From Deltaproteobacteria bacterium (GTDB lineage: Bacteria > Desulfobacterota > Syntrophia > Syntrophales > UBA2210): 8,631 bases of DNA. Under the pieces are notes generated by a model, which did no database searches, was not told the origin of the DNA, and saw nothing but the letters and a program-made list of their open reading frames with translations. Position numbers and translations under genes: made by a program. Position 1 is the first letter of the stretch. Every line of letters begins with the position of its first letter. Location: the NCBI GenBank assembly GCA_019314085.1, contig JAFCZZ010000126.1, positions 1-8,631 on the forward strand, given 5' to 3'. Shown here piece by piece: positions 1-7,595 of the stretch.

Positions 1-1005
1 GGAAATAAGATAGAGATGATACTCGTGGACACCGGGTACAAGGTCACCGAGGCCATAGCGGCGGTCAGAAAGTTTGCCGTCAGTGACCGGGTGGACATGA
101 TCGCCACCTGGGGCGCCGGTGAAGGACTTGCCGCGAAACCGATTGTCCAGCGGTATAAGATCCCCACGATCAATTACTCAACCAGTTGGGAAATCCTTGA
201 AAAACCGATCGATTATATGTATCTTCCCTTCGGGAGCTATCGGTTGGATTGTTACGCGGTCCTGGAGTATATCGCCGCAACCCATAAGGGAAAGGAACCG
301 CCGAAGGTCGGTCTGCTGACTTACAACAACGCTTACGGGAGGTCGATACACAAACCGAGCAGGGAGTATGCCGAAAAACATGGCATCGATATCGTGGCGA
401 TCGAAGAATTCCCCCCGAAGACACTCGATCTGACGACAGAGGTGCTCAGATTGCAGAGGAGCGGCGCGGAGTATGTCTTCATGCAGATGCTCCCCGCGGC
501 GATCATCACCACCTTTAAATGCGCCGATAGGGTACAGTACGAGCCGCAATTCTTCGGGACATGGACCTCTACCGATCCCGACTTCTTCACGATGGGAAAG
601 GGATTGATCCGGAACCGTCTGATGATGCAGTTCCCCGGCTCTCTGCCGGTTGATAAAACCGAGGGCATCAAGGTCATGGAGGATATGTGGAAACGGTATG
701 GCACGGTTGACTCTTTCGACGCGTCCTACTGGGAAGGTGTCGTCATGGGGATGATTATGGAACGTGCCTTTGTCCGGGCCCAGGAGAAGTATGGGAAGAT
801 AACGAGAGAGACGATCAACAAGGCGATGGAATCCTTCTCCAACGAGAATTTCGGGGGGTTGGTGCCCGACGTCTCCTATTCGAAGACGAATCACGAGGGT
901 TCATTCAAGGGGAGGATCGTCAGGGTATCTGAGAATGGGGAATATGTTCCCGTCACGAACTTCTTCGTTCCCGGGAAGGGAGAAATACAGGTTCTGGGGG
1001 GGTAA
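1..1005 (+). CDS. LivK-like ABC transporter periplasmic substrate-binding protein (5' end outside window)
   Basis: This is the C-terminal part, about 334 residues, of a type 1 periplasmic binding protein that would capture a small ligand outside the inner membrane and deliver it to the LivH/LivM permease. The frame is open to base 1 with no stop, so the signal peptide and the first 50-100 residues lie upstream; the ATG at 16 is an internal methionine. Visible family features are a Rossmann-like stretch ending in ATWGAGEG, the segment KIPTINYSTS, a central KVGLLTYNNAYGRS interdomain strand, and a C-terminal lobe with SYWEGVVMGM and a GLVPDVSYS segment. It ends in TAA immediately before the livG ATG. 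The following ATPase, permease and CoA-ligase genes fit a branched-chain amino acid, aromatic acid or other carboxylate ligand; the family assignment is firm but the ligand is unknown. Confidence 0.9.
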   Translation, partial: GNKIEMILVDTGYKVTEAIAAVRKFAVSDRVDMIATWGAGEGLAAKPIVQRYKIPTINYSTSWEILEKPIDYMYLPFGSYRLDCYAVLEYIAATHKGKEPPKVGLLTYNNAYGRSIHKPSREYAEKHGIDIVAIEEFPPKTLDLTTEVLRLQRSGAEYVFMQMLPAAIITTFKCADRVQYEPQFFGTWTSTDPDFFTMGKGLIRNRLMMQFPGSLPVDKTEGIKVMEDMWKRYGTVDSFDASYWEGVVMGMIMERAFVRAQEKYGKITRETINKAMESFSNENFGGLVPDVSYSKTNHEGSFKGRIVRVSENGEYVPVTNFFVPGKGEIQVLGG

Positions 1006-1827
1006 ATGAAGGCTTTCAGAGGTCAGCCGGATATCTTTAAAAAGATATCCGGCGACGGAAAACGTGCCGATCTGGGAGTAACCCAGCTCACGTTGAGCTT
1101 CGGAGGTGTGATGGCGCTCAGCGACGTCGACTTCGAGCTTAAGACCGGCGAGTTGTTCGCCATTATCGGTCCCAACGGTGCGGGGAAGACCAGTCTCCTG
1201 AACTGTCTGACCGGTTTCTACCGGCCGCAGGAGGGGCGGATCGTCTTCAACGGCGAAGATATAACGAATCTGCCGGCGCACGGGCTTGTAAGCCGCGGCG
1301 TCGGCAGAACATTTCAGAATATCGAACTGTTTCCCGGAATGACCGTCCTGTCAAACATGCTCCTGGCGCGCCATGCCCACTGTCGCTACGGGCTGGGACG
1401 GGCATTCCTCTTTTCGCCCGGTGTGCGCAGGGAGGAGATCCGGCACCGTATCGTCGTGGAGGAGTTGATCGATTTTCTGGAGATGCAGGCTATTCGGAAG
1501 AAGCCGGTCGGGTCGCTTCCCTACGGTCTGCGCAAACGGGTCGAACTCGGGCGGGCGCTGGCACTCGAACCGAAACTTCTGGTGTTGGACGAACCCTTTG
1601 CGGGGATGAATCTCGAAGAGAAGGAAGATATGGTCAGGTTTTTATCCGAGCTGAACAGTCAGTGGGGGCAGACGATGATACTTGTCGAACACGACATGTC
1701 TATCGTGATGACCATCTCCAATCGTGTCATGGTCTTGAATTTCGGTGAGAAATTGTACGAGGGGACCCCTGAGGAAGTGCAGAACGACCCGGAGGTTATA
1801 CGGGCCTACCTGGGGGACACACAGTGA
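1006..1827 (+). CDS. livG: LivG-type ABC transporter ATP-binding protein
   Basis: A 273-residue cytoplasmic ATPase that would pair with LivF and drive import through LivHM. Visible motifs are Walker A GPNGAGKT (about 55-62), Q-loop Gln in RTFQNIELFP (about 104), a divergent signature LPYGLRKRVE (about 171-180), Walker B LLVLDEP (191-197) and the H-loop His in LVEHDMS (about 229). The C-terminal GTPEEVQNDPEVIRAYLG is typical of LivG. The start is the ATG that directly follows the upstream TAA, with a G-rich tract (996-1002) as possible ribosome site. This start gives roughly 20 extra N-terminal residues before the usual LTLSFGG opening, and a perfect 13-bp inverted repeat lies inside that extension. 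No better in-frame start was seen downstream. The stop overlaps the ligase start by four bases (GTGA). Confidence 0.93.
   Translation: MKAFRGQPDIFKKISGDGKRADLGVTQLTLSFGGVMALSDVDFELKTGELFAIIGPNGAGKTSLLNCLTGFYRPQEGRIVFNGEDITNLPAHGLVSRGVGRTFQNIELFPGMTVLSNMLLARHAHCRYGLGRAFLFSPGVRREEIRHRIVVEELIDFLEMQAIRKKPVGSLPYGLRKRVELGRALALEPKLLVLDEPFAGMNLEEKEDMVRFLSELNSQWGQTMILVEHDMSIVMTISNRVMVLNFGEKLYEGTPEEVQNDPEVIRAYLGDTQ
1026..1053. repeat. Perfect 13-bp inverted repeat inside the livG 5' coding region
   Basis: The left arm GCCGGATATCTTT (1026-1038) and right arm AAAGATATCCGGC (1041-1053) are exact reverse complements separated by AA. In RNA this could form a stem, with a few central A-U pairs opening to make a loop. 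It starts 20 bases after the livG start and lies in codons for an N-terminal extension (around QPDIFKKISGDG) that most LivG proteins lack. It could protect the upstream binding-protein message, damp livG translation, or bind a protein; none of these is shown. Confidence 0.8.
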
Positions 1828-3770
1828 ATCAGAAGCCGGAAAACCCAAAACTCCAAGAGGGAATACATTCGAGGCCGGAGGCCGGCCTCACGCTCCCGCA
1901 GATTCTGCTCCAGCAGGCGGAAAGAGCGGGGGGGCGCACCGCCATCCGCGAAAAGGCGTATGGCATCTGGCAGACATACACCTGGCGGGATTACCTGGCC
2001 TTTACAAAAAAAGTGGGGTTGGGATTGTATGCCCTCGGCCTGAGGAGGGGGGACAATGTCGGGATTATCATAGACAACCACCCGGAATGGCTCTTTAGTC
2101 AATTGGGGGGGCAGGCGCTCGGAGCCGTTATGCTCAATCTCTTTACCTCTGCCGTGAGCAGTGAGATGGCGGGGACCCTGAACAGAATCGATGCCGCGTA
2201 TGTCATCGCGCAGGACCAGGAGCAGGTGGATAAGCTCCTGGAGATGCGAGACTCTCTTTCCCATGTACGAAAAATTATATACGTCGACCGGACCGGGATG
2301 AGCTCGTATCGGGACAATGAGTGGCTTATCAGCTTTGCCGACTTGCTGGATGCTGGCGAGGCCTTGGACACACAGGACCCGGAGCTCTTTGCCCGGGAGG
2401 TGGGGAAGGGGAGATCGGACGATATCGCCCTGATGATCATGACGTCGGGGACGACCGGGATATCAAAGCTGGCTATGATGTCGCACAGCAATTTTGCCGA
2501 GATGGCGGCAAGCTGGCTGGAGACGATCCCCTCCGGTATGGATGTGGACTGGCTGTCGATGTCTCCCCCCGCATGGATTGTCGACCAGATGTGGGTAGGG
2601 GTGGCCCTGGTCGGCGGGATGACGATGAACTTTCCCGAGACCCAGGAGACGGTTCTGGAGGATTTCCGCGAACTGGGTCCCAATATACTTATTACGTCAT
2701 CCCGTTTCTGGGAGGATCTCGCTTCTACTATTCGTGTAAAGATAGGCGATGCCGGTCTGGTGCGAAGAAAACTATTCCATCTGGCGGAGTATGTCGGAGG
2801 CAGGATCACCGATCAGGAGTCACAGGGCAACCCCCCAGGGCTTGTTCTCAGGTGTGCGGGATGGTTGGCCTCAGTTACCGTTTTCCACCCTCTCCTGGAC
2901 CGGATCGGCTGCTCCCGGTTCTCCAGCGCGTACACGGGGGGGCACCCGATCAGTCCTGATGTGATACGCTTCTTCCGTTCGCTGGGGCTTAATCTTAAAC
3001 AGTGCTATGGACTGACGGAATCCGGGGGGATATTCCAGATACAGCCCGACAATGAGATCAAGGCCGAGACGGTCGGCAGGCCCCTCACCGGGATGGAGGT
3101 GAAGATATCCGAGGATCAGGAGGTTTTTCTCTCGAGCAGGACGGTGTTCAGGGGGTATCATAACGATTTCGAGGCAACGAAGGCCGCGTTTGTGGATGGC
3201 TGGCTGAGGACCGGGGATGCCGGTTATCTCGATGATGACGGGCACCTTGTCATCATCGGACGCCGTGAGGAGATCATCCGCAACAAGCAGGGTGAGGCCT
3301 TCTCTCCCGATTTTATAGAGACACGCCTGAAATTCAGCACCTACCTGCGGGAGGCGGTCACCTTCGGTGAGGGACGCCCCTACATAACCGCGCTGATCAA
3401 TATCGATATGGGGAATGTCGGCAACTGGGCCGAGGAGAGAATGATCCCCTATACCACCTATACGGACCTTTCCCAGCGACCGGAGGTGGAGGAGTTGGTG
3501 AGCGGGGAGATCAGAGCGGTCAATGAACGGCTGCCGGATGCCATGAAGATACGCCGGTGTATCCTCCTCTACAAGCTCCTCGATGCGGATGACGAGGAGC
3601 TGACACGGACGGGGAAGGTGCGCAGGAGGTTCGTCTACGGACTCTATCTGAAGCTTATCAACGCCATGTATGAAGACAAGGACGCCCTGGACGTTAAGAC
3701 AACGGTTCGCTATCGGGACGGGCAGGTGGGCACGCTGGAAACCAGGGTACGTATATTGAAACTTGATTGA
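1824..3770 (+). CDS. AMP-forming long-chain-type acyl-CoA ligase embedded in the liv operon
   Basis: A 648-residue member of the ANL superfamily, predicted to activate a carboxylic acid with ATP and CoA through an acyl-adenylate. Motifs in order are the P-loop TSGTTGISK (207-215), YGLTES (395-400), TGD in WLRTGDAGYLDDDGHL (463-465), the hinge GRREEIIRNKQGE (479-491), then LKFSTYLREAV and ALINIDMGNVGNWAEE, and the A10 region LTRTGKVRRR with the probable catalytic Lys598. The middle and C-terminal wording resembles ligases that sit inside liv-type operons. The start is GTG at 1824, overlapping the livG stop as GTGA, which implies translational coupling. The odd point is that the P-loop lacks the usual Pro-Lys-Gly (SKL in place of PKG), although the Lys is kept. 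The context suggests that imported substrate is trapped or primed as CoA thioester; the substrate is unknown. Confidence 0.9.
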   Translation: MNQKPENPKLQEGIHSRPEAGLTLPQILLQQAERAGGRTAIREKAYGIWQTYTWRDYLAFTKKVGLGLYALGLRRGDNVGIIIDNHPEWLFSQLGGQALGAVMLNLFTSAVSSEMAGTLNRIDAAYVIAQDQEQVDKLLEMRDSLSHVRKIIYVDRTGMSSYRDNEWLISFADLLDAGEALDTQDPELFAREVGKGRSDDIALMIMTSGTTGISKLAMMSHSNFAEMAASWLETIPSGMDVDWLSMSPPAWIVDQMWVGVALVGGMTMNFPETQETVLEDFRELGPNILITSSRFWEDLASTIRVKIGDAGLVRRKLFHLAEYVGGRITDQESQGNPPGLVLRCAGWLASVTVFHPLLDRIGCSRFSSAYTGGHPISPDVIRFFRSLGLNLKQCYGLTESGGIFQIQPDNEIKAETVGRPLTGMEVKISEDQEVFLSSRTVFRGYHNDFEATKAAFVDGWLRTGDAGYLDDDGHLVIIGRREEIIRNKQGEAFSPDFIETRLKFSTYLREAVTFGEGRPYITALINIDMGNVGNWAEERMIPYTTYTDLSQRPEVEELVSGEIRAVNERLPDAMKIRRCILLYKLLDADDEELTRTGKVRRRFVYGLYLKLINAMYEDKDALDVKTTVRYRDGQVGTLETRVRILKLD

Positions 3771-3787
3771 GACGGGAGAGGTGTCGT

Positions 3788-4666
3788 ATGGAATTTTTCA
3801 TCCAGCTTTTGGTGAATGGACTGAGCATCGGCTTTCTCTATGGCCTGGCAGCCATGGGATTTGTCATGATCTTTAAATCATCCAGTGTGCTCAATTTTGC
3901 GCATGGAGAGTTGATGGCGCTGGGGGCGTTCGTATTCCTGGTTCTGATCGGATGGGCGGAGGTGCCCGTCTACCTGGCCTTTCCCCTGGCCCTTGCCGCC
4001 TGTTTCCTCCTCGGCTTCGTCGTCGAACGGCTCTTCCTGCGCCCGCTGATCGGAGAGCCCCTTATCTATGTCATCATGCTCACCGTGGGGCTGGCCTCGA
4101 TATTCAAGGGGGCTATGCTGCTCGTATGGGGCGGGAACCTCTATACCTTTCCCGATTTCCTCCCGGCGGGCCTCACCATACGCTGGGGGAGCGTCTACAT
4201 ACCTCCGGTGTATGTCGTGTCGATCGCAGTCGGCCTGATCTTCCTCATGCTCTTCGGCCTCTTTTTCAAGTACTCCTCCCAGGGTATCTATATGCGATCG
4301 GTCGCGGATAACCAGCCGGCCGCCCTCTCGCTGGGGGTACACGTGCGGAAGGTCTTTGCCCTCTCCTGGGCCATCGCGGCCCTCGTGGCGGGGATGAGCG
4401 GAATCGTCCTCGGCACCATCAACGGGATCAATGTCCACGATCTCTCTTCCATAGGGCTCAAGGTCTTTCCGGTGGTCATACTGGGGGGTCTGGACAGCAT
4501 CGGAGGGGCCGTGATTGGAGGGATCATCATTGGCCTGCTGGAGACGTTCACCGGCGGGTATATCTCCACATCACTGCGGGACGTGATCCCGTACATCGTC
4601 TTGGTATTCATATTGATGGTAAAACCTTACGGCCTCTTCGGCCTGGTAGAGATTGAAAGGGTCTAA
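3788..4666 (+). CDS. livH: LivH-type ABC transporter permease
   Basis: A 292-residue inner-membrane permease, normal in length for LivH. It opens with MEFFIQLLVNGLSIGFLYGLA and has the conserved NFAHGEL motif (about 36-42), multiple hydrophobic segments, the cytoplasmic ATPase-contact loop MRSVADNQPAALSLGV (about 169-184) and the conserved ILGGLDSIGGAVIGG stretch (about 231-245), ending with KPYGLFG. I chose ATG 3788 because the strong ribosome site GGGAGAGG (3774-3781) lies 6 bases upstream and the protein then begins at the family's usual point. An in-frame TTG at 3767 is possible but would add seven polar residues and overlap the ligase stop. The last base of its TAA is the first base of the livM ATG. 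Confidence 0.94.
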   Translation: MEFFIQLLVNGLSIGFLYGLAAMGFVMIFKSSSVLNFAHGELMALGAFVFLVLIGWAEVPVYLAFPLALAACFLLGFVVERLFLRPLIGEPLIYVIMLTVGLASIFKGAMLLVWGGNLYTFPDFLPAGLTIRWGSVYIPPVYVVSIAVGLIFLMLFGLFFKYSSQGIYMRSVADNQPAALSLGVHVRKVFALSWAIAALVAGMSGIVLGTINGINVHDLSSIGLKVFPVVILGGLDSIGGAVIGGIIIGLLETFTGGYISTSLRDVIPYIVLVFILMVKPYGLFGLVEIERV

Positions 4667-5723
4667 TGAGAAAGTTACGTTTTCACCCCTGTGGTAATTT
4701 CAATGATCGATACGGGCAGGAGCTGACGATCTTCGAGACGGATTTCGGTCGCGCATCGCTGATAGCGGGGCTGGTGATCCTGTTCGGGGTTGTTCCGTAT
4801 ATAAGCGGGCCCTATCTCCTCTACGTCCTCAACACGATCGCCATCACCGCCATAGCTGCGATCGGTCTGAACATACTGATAGGCTTTACCGGTCAGCTTT
4901 CCCTCGGACATGGGGCCTTTTTCGGTGTGGGCGCATACGCAGCCGCCATACTTGCCACGGATGCGGGGTTCCCCTTCCTCCTTTCCGTTCCCTGCGCGGG
5001 GTTGATTACCGCCTTTGTGGGGGTGCTCTTTGGACTGCCGTCGTGGAGGCTGAAGGGCCTCTATCTCACCATCGCGACCCTTGCCGGGCAGTTTATCATC
5101 GAGTATCTTCTCATACACTGGGAAGGGCTGACGAAGGGAACCATGGGGATCGTCCTCCCCGAAGTATCCCTCTTCGGCGTGGCGCTGGGGGGTGATCGAA
5201 GCTTTTTCTATATCGCCTATCTCTGCCTCATTGCGATGACCTTGTTTGCCGTCAACCTCATGAGGACTCGGTATGGGAGGGCGTTTGTGGCGATACGCGA
5301 CAACGACCGGGCCGCCGAGGGGATGGGCATCCCGATATTCCCCTACAAGCTTCTCTCATTCGGCATCAGTTCCTTTTATGCGGGGGTTGCCGGCGCCCTG
5401 TGGGCCTATTACATGGTCAGTATCACGACGGAACCCTTTCCGTGGAATTCATCGCGATGGTTATCATAGGCGGGCTGGGGAGTATTGCCGGCGCCATATA
5501 CGGGGCGCTCTTTATCACGGGGCTGAATGAGGGGCTTCGGTGGCTGACGGATATGCTCATGAGCACCGATATGCTCAGCGCGGTGGGGCTTTCAATGGCA
5601 CCGCTGCGTGAGCTCGCGTTCGGATCGGCGATTGTCCTCTTCATCCTGCTGGAGCCGCGTGGTCTGGCCGAGGTCTGGCGGATTATCCGCTCCAATTTCC
5701 GGCTCTGGCCGTTCTCCTATTGA
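4666..5723 (+). pseudogene. livM: LivM-type ABC transporter permease, frame-disrupted near 5440
   Basis: The second permease of the transporter. Frame 1 (4666-5469) gives a normal LivM N-terminus with CGNFNDRY, the motif GLNILIGFTGQLSLGHGAFF (about 67-86) and the ATPase-contact loop RYGRAFVAIRDNDRAAEGMGI (about 202-222). After TTEPF (codon ending 5439) it runs into WNSSRWLS and a stop at 5467-5469. The LivM C-terminus continues in the -1 frame from about 5439 as SVEFIAMVIIGGLGSIAGA, then ELAFGSAIVLFILLEPRGL, ending at TGA 5721-5723. About four residues normally lying between the TTEPF-like and SIEF-like motifs also seem absent, so the lesion looks like a short deletion of 3n+1 bases rather than only one lost base. 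The first ORF alone would lack the final membrane segments. It may be a true pseudogene, a strain mutation or an assembly fault. Confidence 0.9.
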
Positions 5724-5745
5724 GGGTTTAAGACAAGAGGGAATC

Positions 5746-6552
5746 ATGCAAGAAGACAACATTCTGCTTCAACTGAACAATATCAGCGTCGTCTATTCGG
5801 ATGTTATCCAGGTCCTGAAGGGGGTTTCGCTTGCGGTCAGGGAGAATCATATTGTATCGCTCCTCGGGAGCAACGGGGCCGGGAAGACCACCACACTGAA
5901 GGCCATCTCGGGGCTCCTGAAAACGGAGAACGGAAAGGTCACGGACGGGGATATCATATATGAAAAGACCTCCATTCAGAATTCTCCCCCGGAGACCATA
6001 ACACGCCGCGGCATCATCCAGGTGCTTGAGGGAAGACAACCCTTCAAGTATCTGACGATAGAGGAGAATCTGAGGGTCGGCACGGCCACGCGGTGGGGTA
6101 AACCGTACAAAAAGGATCTGGACCTGATATATGATTACTTTCCACCCCTGAAAAAACGGCGGAAGGCCCTGGCCGGCTACTGTAGTGGTGGTGAACTTCA
6201 GATGCTCGTCATGGGACGCGCCCTGATGGCGCATCCCCGGCTGCTCCTGCTGGACGAGCCGTCTCTGGGACTTGCCCCTCTGGTGGTCAAGGAGATATTC
6301 GAGATCATAGAGCGGATCAACCGGGAACAGGCGACAACGATCGTTCTCGTCGAGCAGAACGCGAACATGGCGCTCCAGATAGCGCACTACGGGTATATCA
6401 TGGAGAACGGCAGGATTGTCATGGAGGGGGTCTCATCCGATCTCAGGGAAAACCCCGATATCAAGGAGTTTTACCTCGGGATGGGGGCGGCTGGTAGCGA
6501 AAAATCATACAAAGACGTCAAGTCGTACAAGAGACGCAAGCGGTGGTTGTGA
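5746..6552 (+). CDS. livF: LivF-type ABC transporter ATP-binding protein
   Basis: A 268-residue ATPase, partner of LivG. Motifs are Walker A GSNGAGKT (41-48), Q-loop region RGIIQVLEGRQPF with Gln92, signature CSGGELQM (146-153), Walker B LLLLDEP (166-172), D-loop SLGLAPL and the LVEQNANMAL segment (about 201-210) that replaces the H-loop His with Gln, as is usual in LivF. The C-terminus is a basic tail KSYKDVKSYKRRKRWL. ATG 5746 is preferred because AGAGGG (5736-5741) sits just upstream and the protein begins at the normal family position; an open frame reaching back to 5608 lies inside livM and is not credible. There are 22 bases between the livM stop and this start. It is intact even though the permease gene before it is broken. 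Confidence 0.94.
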   Translation: MQEDNILLQLNNISVVYSDVIQVLKGVSLAVRENHIVSLLGSNGAGKTTTLKAISGLLKTENGKVTDGDIIYEKTSIQNSPPETITRRGIIQVLEGRQPFKYLTIEENLRVGTATRWGKPYKKDLDLIYDYFPPLKKRRKALAGYCSGGELQMLVMGRALMAHPRLLLLDEPSLGLAPLVVKEIFEIIERINREQATTIVLVEQNANMALQIAHYGYIMENGRIVMEGVSSDLRENPDIKEFYLGMGAAGSEKSYKDVKSYKRRKRWL

Positions 6553-6592
6553 GGGTAACGGAGTGAGGAGTAACGGGTGAGGAGCGAGGGGT
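6551..6592. repeat. Three imperfect 14-bp purine-rich tandem units
   Basis: The units are GAGGGTAACGGAGT (6551-6564), GAGGAGTAACGGGT (6565-6578) and GAGGAGCGAGGGGT (6579-6592). They begin on the livF stop codon and fill half of the gap to recJ. The units are strongly G+A biased on this strand. I see no coding potential and no link to a known element. Confidence 0.7.
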
Positions 6593-6598
6593 ATAAAG

Positions 6599-6612
6599 AG
6601 GGGCAGACCCCT
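6599..6612. other. Small hairpin between convergent livF and recJ, doubtful terminator
   Basis: AGGGG and CCCCT flank a CAGA loop, giving a 5-bp G+C-rich stem 46 bases after the livF stop. There is no T run on either side in either direction, so it is not a typical intrinsic terminator, yet it is the only compact hairpin seen in this convergent gap. Confidence 0.35.
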
Positions 6613-7154
6613 GATCGATGAGAGGGGATGCGGGTAGAGAAGCGTTACGAGGAGGAGGCATCCTTCATCTTGAGCTGGATGCTGCTCTTTCCTTTCCAAT
6701 GATTCATCTGGGGGGAAAAGACGATGTCGGCCGTTGATTCGGAAAGGGGGTCGGACAGGTGCCCGTTGTTGAACCATATGGCATCAAAGTATGTACTGTT
6801 CCCATGAACGCGCATTCTCAGGTGATTGTTTCCGACTACCTTCGGGGATGAAATCGTTACCTTCCGTGCACAGAGGAGGGGCTCGGGATTCATGCTTCCA
6901 AAGGGGGCCAGCATCTCTATCTGAGAGATGAGGGTATAATCTATTTCATCCAGACCGCAGAGGGCATCTATGGCGGTCTGGGGAGACAACCGTTCGTCAC
7001 CAATCTCCTCCCGCACCGTAGCGCTTAACATCGTGGAGAATTTTTCTATATCTTTCTCCCGTATGGAGATTCCGGCTGCATACCGGTGTCCGCCATAGGA
7101 AAGCAGCAGAGAGGAACATTTCTTATCCAGCCCTTCATACAGGTTGAATCCCGA

Positions 7155-7170
7155 TCCCGACAAGCCGGGA
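7155..7170. repeat. Imperfect hairpin palindrome inside recJ (CCCGAC..CCGGG type)
   Basis: TCCCGACAAGCCGGGA folds on itself with one mismatch (A7160 against C7165) around an AA centre. It encodes part of SPGLSGSGF on the minus strand, where RecJ proteins usually have the shorter SIPGF between GSGRS and NLYEAL. So the palindrome coincides with about four extra residues. Its core is shared with the palindrome at 7578-7595. Confidence 0.6.
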
Positions 7171-7577
7171 CTCCTGCCTGACCCCTTTCCAATGCCGTCT
7201 TTGATGCTGATCAGTATCGCAGGCATGTAATATCGGTCCACAAGCTTTGATGCCACAATACCTATGACGCCCGGATGCCATTTGTGAGACGACAAAACAA
7301 GAGAATTTACACTGTCAATATCAATATTTGCATGTATTTCTGCCAGTGTTTCGTCGAGAATGGTTTTCTCGATCTCCCGGCGTTCTCTGTTATATGAGTC
7401 GAGGCGCTCGGCAAGCAGTGCCGCCCTGCCTTCATCCTCGGTAAGGAGGAGCTCAACGGCATCGTTGGGAGAACCGACCCTGCCCGCGGCATTGATACGT
7501 GGAATGAGTCTGAATGCCGCCGATTCGGAACTGACACCACGGCCTCCCATATCGCTTATCGCCATCAGCGCCTTGAG

Positions 7578-7595
7578 ACCCCGACTTGTCGGGGT
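7578..7595. repeat. Perfect 8-bp-arm palindrome inside recJ
   Basis: ACCCCGAC and GTCGGGGT are exact reverse complements separated by TT. On the recJ strand it encodes TPTSRG within NTPTSRGLKAL, close to the variable point where related proteins have roughly N-T-x-R-P-G-L. Its core on the recJ strand, CCCGACAAGTCGGG, resembles the imperfect palindrome at 7155-7170. Confidence 0.65.

Noticed and set aside
178..894. Long minus-strand ORF opposite the binding protein
   Set aside because: It is rich in His, Arg and Pro with no family resemblance, and lies opposite a clearly conserved gene; it is a shadow ORF.
2099..2809. Minus-strand ORF of 236 codons opposite the ligase
   Set aside because: Ser- and Arg-rich composition with no domain; the ligase motifs on the + strand cover the same bases.
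3767..3787. TTG 3767 as livH start
   Set aside because: It adds seven polar residues not typical of LivH, and ATG 3788 has a good ribosome site and begins at the family's usual position.
5430..5445. Programmed -1 frameshift at CCCTTTC in livM
   Set aside because: In the incoming frame the codons are CCC TTT CCG, so the heptamer is not phased as X XXY YYZ, and slipping would give poor re-pairing. Residues also appear to be missing, which slippage cannot explain.
5450..5459. CATCGCGATG palindrome in livM
   Set aside because: It encodes the conserved IAM stretch and is short enough to be chance.
6551..6592. CRISPR-like array
   Set aside because: The units are directly adjacent, 14 bp long and degenerate, with no spacers.
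6599..6612. Intrinsic terminator
   Set aside because: The stem is only 5 bp and is not followed by a T run in either direction.
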